The position numbers and the translations under genes were made by a program. Shown piece after piece: positions 51,445 to 59,074 of a DNA stretch of 64,000 nt. The DNA lies in contig JAJFUS010000034.1 in the NCBI GenBank assembly GCA_021372295.1, forward strand, positions 1 through 64,000, given 5' to 3'. Under the pieces are notes generated by a model. That model was not told the origin of the DNA and did no database searches. It saw only the letters and a list, made by a program, of their open reading frames with translations. Numbering within the stretch: position 1 is the first letter of the stretch; each line of letters starts with the position of its first letter. Origin of the DNA: a bacterium (GTDB lineage Bacteria > Armatimonadota > UBA5829).

Positions 51445-52845
51445 ATGTCAAGCACATTTCTCGGCATAAGCACGGCACAATCAGGTCTGGCGGCACAGAT
51501 GCGCGCAATGCAGGTCACGTCGTACAACATCGCTCACGCAAACGACACGACATACAAACGCCAGCGTCTGGTGCTGGTGGAAGGCCAGGTTCTCGCCACT
51601 CAGCAGGAGGCAGGATCCATCGGCTCTTCGGTCGTAGGAAGCGGCGCCACCAGCGGCGATGCCGTGCGTGTCCGAAATGCCCTGGTCGAAAACCGAATCC
51701 AGATAGTCACCAGCTCGGCTGCCGAATGGGACTACAAGCAAACCAGCATGTCTCAGATCGAGTCAATAATCGGCGAACCCAGCGACACCGGTCTGGAAAA
51801 CGACCTGGACAAGTTCTGGAACGCCTGGGAAACAGTCTCCAACAATCCCGAAGAAGACTCGCTCAGAACTTCGCTCTTAGAAGACACCACGTCGCTGTGC
51901 GAACGCATCCAGTATCAATATGGGCAGCTCTCCGATATGACCGACGACTTGAACCTCGAGGCTGAGGACATCGTTGACCAGATCAACCTGATGTCCAAGG
52001 AGATCGCCAATCTCAATAACGAGATCGGCGCGCTTTCGACCGACAACGAACCGGTTAACGACCTGCTCAACCGCCGCGATGCGCTGGTGCTGGAACTGGC
52101 GAAGTACACGGATGTCACTCAGTGCGGCGAGGACAGCGACAGCTTCATCATATCAATCGGCGGCCACGTTCTGGTGCAGGGGACACTGGTAAACGAGCTT
52201 GCAGCCGTCCCCAACGCAGGCGGACAATCGGACATTGTCTGGGCAAAGGACTCCGATCCGGTCGACGTGACCGGAGGCAAGTTAAAAGCAGTTCTGGACC
52301 TGCGCGACGAAATAGTCCCCGGTTATATGTCGGCGCTCGACGACCTTGCCACGGAACTGGTCTCGGCAGTCAACGCAGTGCATGTCACCGGTCTGACATC
52401 GGGCGGGGCCGTTCCAGGAGACTTCTTCAAGGCCGGCACGACAGCGGCCAATATCAGTCTGGACGACAACATCATCGATCATCCTGAGCTTGTCGCGGTA
52501 TCCAGCGCAGATCCATTAATCGCGGGAACGGGCAACGGCGACATCGCAGCCGCAATCGCAGGGCTCAAGACGAGTCATATAAATGCCTCGGGCACTACGA
52601 TCAATGGGATGTATGAAACATTTGTGGGCAACATCGGCAGCACTTCGGCAGCCGCGGAGACTCAATCCGATGCAGCCGCGCTGTCGCTGCAGCAATTCGT
52701 AAACCAGCAGCAGGCCCAATCCGGCGTATCGCTGGACGAAGAACTTACCAACATGATCAAATTCCAGCAGGCATACAATGCCGCATCCAAAGTGCTTACT
52801 GTAATGGACGAAATGCTGAGTATCCTGATGCAGACGGGAGCTTAA
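51445..52845 (+). CDS. flgK: Flagellar hook-associated protein 1, FlgK
   Basis: 466 residues, shorter than the 547 of E. coli FlgK. The N terminus FLGISTAQSGLAAQMRAMQV and TSYNIAHANDTTYKRQRLVL, a coiled region, and the C terminus EELTNMIKFQQAYNAASKVL all fit. It joins the hook to the filament. GGCAGGAAG precedes the ATG. The missing length is in the variable middle domain. Confidence 0.93.
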   Translation: MSSTFLGISTAQSGLAAQMRAMQVTSYNIAHANDTTYKRQRLVLVEGQVLATQQEAGSIGSSVVGSGATSGDAVRVRNALVENRIQIVTSSAAEWDYKQTSMSQIESIIGEPSDTGLENDLDKFWNAWETVSNNPEEDSLRTSLLEDTTSLCERIQYQYGQLSDMTDDLNLEAEDIVDQINLMSKEIANLNNEIGALSTDNEPVNDLLNRRDALVLELAKYTDVTQCGEDSDSFIISIGGHVLVQGTLVNELAAVPNAGGQSDIVWAKDSDPVDVTGGKLKAVLDLRDEIVPGYMSALDDLATELVSAVNAVHVTGLTSGGAVPGDFFKAGTTAANISLDDNIIDHPELVAVSSADPLIAGTGNGDIAAAIAGLKTSHINASGTTINGMYETFVGNIGSTSAAAETQSDAAALSLQQFVNQQQAQSGVSLDEELTNMIKFQQAYNAASKVLTVMDEMLSILMQTGA

Positions 52846-52871
52846 CGCGCAGCTATTGACGGAGAACCGAT

Positions 52872-53786
52872 ATGAGAACATCACTCAGCCAACAGATACA
52901 AAACGCGCTCAATTATACAAACGGCACAAACCAGACCCTGTCTGCTGCGCAAAACGCCGCCGTCAGCGGAAAGCGCATAACAAGGGCCTCAGATGACGTT
53001 CCCGGAACAATTAAAGGAATGTCTCTGCGATCAGCTATAAATACAACGAGACAATATTCCAATAATATAGATGTTAATCAGCCGCTTTTGCAGGCGACTG
53101 ACAGCGCTTTGATGTCGCTGACCGACCTGGTTAAGTCTGTAAGAGACATTGCCGCCGATGCCGCGGAGACGGATATAGCCAATACGGGCGAAACATATAT
53201 CGGCGAACTTGACGGCATACTCTCGCAGATGGTCGATCTAATGAACACAAAGCATAATGACCAATATATATTTAGCGGGACAGCTACCGATACGGAGGCA
53301 ATCACCAAACAAGCGGACAGCACTTATGCATATACCGGCAATGAAGGAACCCGCACAACAAAGGTCATGGCTTGGGTCAGCCTCCAGGTAAATATACCAG
53401 GCAACAGTATATGCAATTTCGATGGAAGCGCAGGAACCGGCACGACCGACATATTTACTATGGTCACGCAGTTGGAGGATGCCATAGAGTCGGGAAACGT
53501 GAGCGATATCAGCGCGCAATTGGACAATATAGATAAAAACCTGAGCAATATGGCCAGTTGTGAGGCGCGCGTAGGCTCGTGGGAAGCGAGAATGGAAGAT
53601 GCCTCGGTCACTCTGAGCGAAACGCAGGACAGACTGGAAACCATGCTCTCGGATGTCGAGGACATCGACATGACCGAGGCGGTGGTCAATCTGAAGACTC
53701 AGGAAAACGTGTACAAAGTAGCCTTATCGGTTACATCGCAGATTCTAGACATATCTCTTGCAAGTCTGGATTATCTAAGTATATAA
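52872..53786 (+). CDS. flgL: Flagellar hook-associated protein 3, FlgL
   Basis: 304 residues. The N terminus has the D0/D1 helices (SQQIQNALNYTNGTNQTLSA, SGKRITRASDDVPGTIKG) and the C terminus LKTQENVYKVALSVTSQILD. It forms the second hook-filament junction layer. It lies directly after flgK, as is usual. Confidence 0.92.
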   Translation: MRTSLSQQIQNALNYTNGTNQTLSAAQNAAVSGKRITRASDDVPGTIKGMSLRSAINTTRQYSNNIDVNQPLLQATDSALMSLTDLVKSVRDIAADAAETDIANTGETYIGELDGILSQMVDLMNTKHNDQYIFSGTATDTEAITKQADSTYAYTGNEGTRTTKVMAWVSLQVNIPGNSICNFDGSAGTGTTDIFTMVTQLEDAIESGNVSDISAQLDNIDKNLSNMASCEARVGSWEARMEDASVTLSETQDRLETMLSDVEDIDMTEAVVNLKTQENVYKVALSVTSQILDISLASLDYLSI

Positions 53787-53810
53787 CTTAGGGAAGAAGG
53801 GGTTAAGAAA

Positions 53811-54278
53811 ATGAATGTTGAAACAACAAGGTTCGGGACACTGGAAATAGACGAAGAGTCTATCATCAAGATGCCGAGAGGAATGCTCGGGTTCGACGAA
53901 TACACTCGTTACATCACCATTCAACATCGTGCCGACACAGCTTTCCGATGGCTGCAGTGCGTTGACGAACCGGCGCTGGCTTTCGTGGTTGTGGATCCGT
54001 CTATGTTTACGACAGACTACGACTTCGAAATATCGGACGCCGATGCCGAAAAGCTGGAACTCACCGGCGAAGGAGACGCCTTCGTTCTCGCTGTCGTCAA
54101 CATCAGCAACGGCGGTCGCGATATCACGCTAAACCTGGCAGCGCCCGTAGTCGTCAACTCGAAAAACATGAAGGGAATGCAGGTTATACTTCAAGACAGC
54201 CGCTACTCGATCAAGCACCCGCTTGTAAAGGATGCGACCAGCGAGTCGGAGATGAAAACTGCCGTAAAGGCGGCCTGA
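53811..54278 (+). CDS. fliW: Flagellar assembly factor FliW
   Basis: 155 residues. FGTLEIDEESIIKMPRGMLG and FEI...LNLAAPVVVNSKNMKGMQV are the family's typical blocks. In Bacillus FliW binds either flagellin or CsrA: when free flagellin is low, FliW frees... that is, flagellin held back in the cell releases CsrA to stop flagellin translation. The genes for all three partners lie together here. AGAAGGGG lies before the ATG. Confidence 0.95.
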   Translation: MNVETTRFGTLEIDEESIIKMPRGMLGFDEYTRYITIQHRADTAFRWLQCVDEPALAFVVVDPSMFTTDYDFEISDADAEKLELTGEGDAFVLAVVNISNGGRDITLNLAAPVVVNSKNMKGMQVILQDSRYSIKHPLVKDATSESEMKTAVKAA

Positions 54279-54310
54279 GGCAACTTGACAAGTGAAAGGA
54301 TGCACTTCCA

Positions 54311-54544
54311 ATGCTTGTACTGGCAAGGAAAGTCGGTCAGTCGATAGTAATAGATGATAACGTCGAGGTGCTGGTAATCGAAGTCCGCGGCGACCAGGTG
54401 CGTCTGGGCATTGAAGCGCCCAGGTCGATACCCGTACATCGCAAGGAACTGCTCGAACAGATCAGAACTGAAAACGTGCGAGCAGCAACCGGGTCCGACA
54501 TAGACACGGTATCGAAAGCCATCAACAAACTCTCGGTGGACTGA
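54311..54544 (+). CDS. csrA: Translational regulator CsrA
   Basis: 77 residues. MLVLARKVGQSIVIDDNVEV, VRGDQVRLGIEAPRSIPVHR and KELLEQI are the whole conserved core; the C-terminal extension of about 18 residues resembles the Gram-positive form that FliW binds. It is an RNA-binding dimer that sees GGA in hairpin loops. The 5' leader of the second flagellin offers such a site at 56967. A terminator follows 80 bases after the stop. Confidence 0.97.
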   Translation: MLVLARKVGQSIVIDDNVEVLVIEVRGDQVRLGIEAPRSIPVHRKELLEQIRTENVRAATGSDIDTVSKAINKLSVD

Positions 54545-54621
54545 CCCACCCAAACTCCACAAATAGAATAATGTCCCCGCACGGACGCGGCGGTCCGCTG
54601 TCATTAACAGCCCCCCGAAGC

Positions 54622-54648
54622 GCCCCTCGTGCGAGCGGGGTTCGTTTT
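54622..54648 (+). terminator. Intrinsic terminator of the flgF-csrA operon
   Basis: GCCCCTCG, TG, CGAGCGGGG and then TTCGTTTTCC form a GC-rich hairpin with a T-run, followed by AT-rich DNA. The remaining gene-free stretch 54545-55008 holds this and the flagellin promoter. Confidence 0.75.
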
Positions 54649-54811
54649 CCTGTACAAAGCGCGACGACCTCTCCAAGCTCAAAAAATCGTAGTCCAAACC
54701 CATACCAAACATGGCCCATCATTATATAAAGAGCCCCTATATAGTACAAAGAGCGCCAAAATCGTCCGCAAACGCCCCCAAATTTTTTTCTAAAATTTCT
54801 TAAAAAACCGC

Positions 54812-54839
54812 TAAACCCATTCTCCTCACCTGTCGATAC
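54812..54839 (+). promoter_or_regulatory. Sigma-28 type promoter of flagellin gene 1
   Basis: TAAA, 16 bases, GTCGATAC, the same layout as at 46049 with matching flanks (GCTAAACCC and TGTCGATACGT). It gives a 5' UTR of about 160 bases with stem candidates GGATC/GATCC (54847) and ATCCG/CGGAT (54882), and an AGGAGGAG ribosome site at 54991. Confidence 0.82.
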
Positions 54840-55008
54840 GTGACATGGATCGAAATTGATCCTCACGACTCGTGACCCGATATCCGCGATCCACGGATGG
54901 AGCGGTCGGCATGAGTTTGTGCCATACAATCCGAACTGACGCCTGCAAATCACAGGTGCGCCGAGCGGCGGGGCAGGCAACAATAGTTCAAGGAGGAGAA
55001 CAAATAAA

Positions 55009-56817
55009 ATGTCTCTGAAAATCAATCTGAATACGACCGCCCTAACCGCACAGCGGATGCTCTCCAGTACAGACTCCAAGCTGTCGAAAAGCATAGAGCG
55101 GCTATCGTCAGGCTTCAGAATAAACACGGCCGCCGATGACCCGGCAGGACTCGTTATTTCCGAGAAACTGCAGGCGCAGGTCAACGGTCTGTCGCAGGCC
55201 ATTTCAAACGCCAGCGACGCGGTCAACATGGTAAAAACCTCTGAAGGCGCTCTCACCGAGGTTAGCAGCCTTCTGAGTTCCATGAGAGACCTGGCGGTGC
55301 ACGCGGCCAACGCCGGCGCAAACGACGACGCGGCAGTCGCGGCGGACCAACAGCAGATCGTCAACGCTATTGAGTCCATCAATAACATCGCCAAAGAGAC
55401 TCAGTTCGGCAACAAGAATCTTTTAGACGGCTCCGCAGGTGTAAAGACCGCCATTGTGGGCACAGGCGTCACAGGCGCAAACCTCAATAACGGCGGTATG
55501 AACCTGAACAGCGTCACTCGCGCGGCAAGCGGCACGACAATGGCACTGTATGACTTCGCTGCCGATACGACCGCGATGGGTGGCGCGGGCACAATCGTTG
55601 TAACCGGCGCCCTCGGTAGTTTCAGTTATTCTTACACTGCAGCTACTACAGTATCGGCACTCGCCGCAGCCATAGATGCACAGGCAGCAACCACCGGAGT
55701 CAGCGCGACGACAGACGGCAATGGTTTGATAACGCTGGCCAGCAACGACGGCACCAATGATCTCGTCGGCAGCGCGGCGCTTGTTTCGATATCAGACTCA
55801 GCAGGCTATGTTCTGACAGGTTCAGCAAGTGGCGCAGCTTCGCAGACCAGCCGCGGTCTCAATGAGCTTGAAGACAGCGATTCGGTAAGTATCGAAATCA
55901 CGCAGGCCGCCGAGCAAGCCACACTCTCATCCAAAACATTCGCCTCCAGCACCACAGCTATAGGAGACGATGGCTACATCGAGCTTACCGGCCCCACAGG
56001 GACAACCGTCACGATTGACTACACGTCCGACATGACGGCCAGTGGTTTCGTTGATGCAATCAATGCCGTGACGGACAGCACGGGCGTCACCGCTACATAC
56101 AACACGACAACAAACACAATCGTCTTCAACACCGAAGACTATGGCAGCGATGTGTCTCTGACCATAGCCGACAGCGGCAACAACATCCTTGCATCGGGCC
56201 AGACTTCAGCATCAGATTCCGGTGTTGACGTTCATGCCATAGTCAAGAACGCAAACGGCGAGCTCGCATCCGATGTGGAATGGACTTCCGGCGCGGGCAC
56301 TGTTTTGAAGGACACTCACAGCAACGTCATCTATCTGACGACCACCGCCGCGACGACAATTGCCGACCTTGGCGAGCAGTTCAGCGCGGAGCAAAACTCG
56401 CTGGAGTTCCAGATCGGCGCATATTCGGGCCAGACCAGACAGGTCAGCATAGGCACATGCAAATGCGAAGGTCTCGGGCTTGGCGCATCCAGTCTCTATA
56501 CGAGCTTGTCCGACATTGACGTAACCACGGCCGAAGGCGCACAGGAAGCAATCAAAGTGCTGGATCAAGCTATCAGCGACATATCGACTCTGCGCGCAAA
56601 CTTAGGCGCAACCCAGACAAACGTTCTGGAAAGTAGCATCAGCAGCCTTACCGTTGCCGAAGAAAATATTTCGGCTTCTCAATCCACTATCAAGGATACC
56701 GACATGGCCGAAGAAATAACGACCATGACCAAGTATCAGATATTGGAGCAGGCAGGTGTGGCTATGCTTTCGCAGGCAAACCAGATACCGCAAAACCTGC
56801 TGAGTCTGCTTCAATAA
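55009..56817 (+). CDS. fliC: Flagellin 1
   Basis: 602 residues. The D0/D1 helices at the N terminus (SLKINLNTTALTAQRMLSST, LSSGFRINTAADDPAGLVIS) and C terminus (ADMAEEITTMTKYQILEQAG-like, MLSQANQIPQNLLSLLQ) are complete. The middle holds two flagellin-IN type repeats (for example FVDAINAVTDSTGVTATYNT), rich in Thr, Ser, Ala and Gly, which form the filament surface. A CKC pair of cysteines (56458-56466) near the start of the C-terminal helices is unusual for a flagellin. It is transcribed from a sigma-28-type promoter; the mRNA has a strong ribosome site. Confidence 0.96.
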   Translation: MSLKINLNTTALTAQRMLSSTDSKLSKSIERLSSGFRINTAADDPAGLVISEKLQAQVNGLSQAISNASDAVNMVKTSEGALTEVSSLLSSMRDLAVHAANAGANDDAAVAADQQQIVNAIESINNIAKETQFGNKNLLDGSAGVKTAIVGTGVTGANLNNGGMNLNSVTRAASGTTMALYDFAADTTAMGGAGTIVVTGALGSFSYSYTAATTVSALAAAIDAQAATTGVSATTDGNGLITLASNDGTNDLVGSAALVSISDSAGYVLTGSASGAASQTSRGLNELEDSDSVSIEITQAAEQATLSSKTFASSTTAIGDDGYIELTGPTGTTVTIDYTSDMTASGFVDAINAVTDSTGVTATYNTTTNTIVFNTEDYGSDVSLTIADSGNNILASGQTSASDSGVDVHAIVKNANGELASDVEWTSGAGTVLKDTHSNVIYLTTTAATTIADLGEQFSAEQNSLEFQIGAYSGQTRQVSIGTCKCEGLGLGASSLYTSLSDIDVTTAEGAQEAIKVLDQAISDISTLRANLGATQTNVLESSISSLTVAEENISASQSTIKDTDMAEEITTMTKYQILEQAGVAMLSQANQIPQNLLSLLQ

Positions 56818-56835
56818 CGCCTAATATATGAAAAT

Positions 56836-56865
56836 GGCTCTCGGCGTAACCAAACGCCGAGAGCC
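56836..56865 (+). terminator. Hairpin after flagellin gene 1
   Basis: GGCTCTCGGCGT, AACCAA, ACGCCGAGAGCC: a perfect 12-bp stem 18 bases after the stop codon. No T-run follows on the + strand, so it may also only slow decay of the mRNA and let some transcription reach the next flagellin. Confidence 0.6.
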
Positions 56866-56966
56866 TAAAAAAGCCGGTTCTATATTTCCTCAAAAAAGTG
56901 CATGGAGGTTCTGCGACTTTTCGTGGAACATATTCCTTGGAAGCAATTTTTTTGCAGCTTCCGCAT

Positions 56967-57000
56967 CGCCAATGGATTGGCGGAAACAGTCCAGGGAGGA
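56967..57000 (+). promoter_or_regulatory. Candidate CsrA control site in the flagellin 2 leader
   Basis: CGCCAA-TGGA-TTGGCG (56967-56982) puts GGA in the loop of a perfect 6-bp stem. A second GGA pair lies in the ribosome site AGGGAGGA (56993-57000), 10 bases before the ATG. Two sites with this spacing are what CsrA binds on the hag mRNA of Bacillus. Confidence 0.6.
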
Positions 57001-57010
57001 AGTATAGAAC

Positions 57011-58825
57011 ATGGGTTTTTCAGTAAACACCAACACAACAGCTTCGAGCACGTATCGGTATCTGTCCAATACGGACAGCGCTCTGTCTAAGAGCATCACC
57101 AACCTGTCCTCGGGATACAAGATCAACACCGCTGCCGACGACCCGGCCGGTCTGGTCATTTCCGAGAAACTCAACGCCCAGGTCAACGGCATCAACACAG
57201 CTATTACAAACGCTTCAAACGCCGTGAACCTGGTATCGACCGCTGAAGGCGCGTTGAGCGAGGTCAGCTCACTGCTTTCATCCATCAGAGACCTGGCAGT
57301 ATCGGCGGCCAACGCCGGTGCAAGTGACGAAGAAACGATCGCAGCCTACCAGACACAGATCGAGGACTCCCTCGCATCTATCGACAAGATATCTCAGGAA
57401 ACCCAGTATGGTAACAAGAACCTGCTGGACGGCTCCTCTGGTGTCAGGTCGTCTATCACCGGTTCGTCCGTTTCAGGTTCCAACCTCAATAACGGAGGAC
57501 TCAACATAGGCAGCATCACGCAGGCTGCGGAAGCCGCGACTGTGACAGGCGATGATCTGGGCGTAACTGAAGACACGGTAGCATTAGGTGGCACTGCCAC
57601 TGGCGGCACTCTTACTATCGCCGGAACAAATGGAACAGCTGTCAGCATCACCTATACTTCTACTGAAACGGTAGCCGCGCTCTGCACGGCCGTCAATGCT
57701 CAGACAACCGTCACAGGCGTCACTGCCACCTATGACACCGTAAGCGGATCAATCGTATTCGCCACATCGGAAAAAGGCAGCAACCAGTCGATATCCATAG
57801 AAGATGAGGGAGACGCTACGATATTGGGCAGCGCCACCACCACGACCGATATCGGCCAGAATGGTCTCATTGACAGTGACACGTTGAACATTACGATCAC
57901 GCAGAAGGCCGAACAGGCAACAGTCGCATCAGGATCGTTCGGCACAAGCGCGACCACGGCCACTTCGCTGACCACCAGCGGTTCGTTCGACCTAACTGGA
58001 AGCACTGGCGCCACAGTCACCATTGACTATGACACTTCGATGACTATCGGCAACCTCGTGGACGCCGTCAACGCCCAGACCGACACGACTGGAGTCACGG
58101 CTACATACAACACGACCACACACGCGATAGACTTCACCAGTGAAGAATATGGCAGTGACCAGTCGATCGCTGTATCCGACTCCACAGCCGGTATCATGGA
58201 AGGAACATCAACCAGCGACACCGGTGTAGACGTGCAGGCTATCGTTAAGAACTCCAGCGGAGAACTGCTCTCCGACGTAAACTGGAATTCCGGCAACGGT
58301 CTGACACTTCAGGACAGCAACGGCAACACCATCGACCTGACTGAAGCCGCCGCCACAGCGACAGTCACCGGCACGGCTTTGGCAGACCAGTTGACCGTTT
58401 CGGACAACTCACTGACATTCCAGGTCGGCGCCAAATCGGGTCAGACAAGATCGGCCAGTATCGCTTCTCTGTCCACCAGCAACCTCGGAACTGGTGTGGT
58501 AGACGGCACTTCACTCGCCGATGTGGACGTCTCAACAGTGACAGGCGCTGCGAACGCTATCGACATCATCGACAAAGCGATCTCGCAGGTTTCGACAATC
58601 AGAGCAAACCTTGGTTCTCTCCAGACCAACACTCTTGAGACGACCACGAACTCCCTGACTGTCGCGTCTGAGAACTTGACGTCATCGGTGTCCACAATCA
58701 CCGATACAGACATGGCGACCGAGATCACCAACATGACCAAGTATCAGGTGCTGGAGCAAGCCGGTATCTCGATGCTTTCTCAGGCGAACTCGACATCGCA
58801 GAACATGCTGAGCCTGCTTCAGTAG
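57011..58825 (+). CDS. fliC: Flagellin 2
   Basis: 604 residues, nearly the same length and layout as flagellin 1: N-terminal helices (TSSTYRYLSNTDSALSKSIT-like, NLSSGYKINTAADDPAGLVI), two flagellin-IN repeats in the middle (LVDAVNAQTDTTGVTATYNT) and a C terminus ending MLSQANSTSQNMLSLLQ. The CKC pair of flagellin 1 is replaced by Ser/Thr (SLSTSNLGTG). The two genes are paralogues by tandem duplication that have diverged in the surface part. No sigma-28-type promoter is seen directly upstream; expression may come from read-through plus CsrA control. Confidence 0.96.
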   Translation: MGFSVNTNTTASSTYRYLSNTDSALSKSITNLSSGYKINTAADDPAGLVISEKLNAQVNGINTAITNASNAVNLVSTAEGALSEVSSLLSSIRDLAVSAANAGASDEETIAAYQTQIEDSLASIDKISQETQYGNKNLLDGSSGVRSSITGSSVSGSNLNNGGLNIGSITQAAEAATVTGDDLGVTEDTVALGGTATGGTLTIAGTNGTAVSITYTSTETVAALCTAVNAQTTVTGVTATYDTVSGSIVFATSEKGSNQSISIEDEGDATILGSATTTTDIGQNGLIDSDTLNITITQKAEQATVASGSFGTSATTATSLTTSGSFDLTGSTGATVTIDYDTSMTIGNLVDAVNAQTDTTGVTATYNTTTHAIDFTSEEYGSDQSIAVSDSTAGIMEGTSTSDTGVDVQAIVKNSSGELLSDVNWNSGNGLTLQDSNGNTIDLTEAAATATVTGTALADQLTVSDNSLTFQVGAKSGQTRSASIASLSTSNLGTGVVDGTSLADVDVSTVTGAANAIDIIDKAISQVSTIRANLGSLQTNTLETTTNSLTVASENLTSSVSTITDTDMATEITNMTKYQVLEQAGISMLSQANSTSQNMLSLLQ

Positions 58826-58841
58826 GCATAGCAAGCAGTAA

Positions 58842-58870
58842 AGAGGAGAGCCGCTTGGCGACTCTCCTCT
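58842..58870 (+). terminator. Hairpin after flagellin gene 2
   Basis: AGAGGAGAG and CTCTCCTCT make a perfect 9-bp stem with an 11-base loop, 17 bases after the stop. A second, longer pairing (ACCCGGCG ... CGCCGGGT) follows at about 58880-58935. The rest of the 58826-59074 gap holds a GCGCGGC/GCCGCGC stem (59010-59033) and TATAAT at 59036, whose -35 is not clear. Confidence 0.55.
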
Positions 58871-59074
58871 AATTACAGTTACCCGGCGACTGCAACAAAA
58901 TACTCTTTCGTCGCTCGCGGCCGCCGGGTTATCTATTTCTTGAGCAAATTCGACGTCGCAACACCTGTTGTACTTACTACATCAGACCGACAATTACTGA
59001 TAGGAATTAGCGCGGCAATCCCGGTAGCCGCGCTCTATAATCACAGGTCTGCTTGAAGAAGTGAGGGTATTACT

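Noticed and set aside
59010-59041. Possible sigma-70 promoter of fliD (TATAAT at 59036)
   Set aside because: No -35 box at 16-18 bases; the region is instead a GCGCGGC/GCCGCGC stem. Noted in the terminator entry only.
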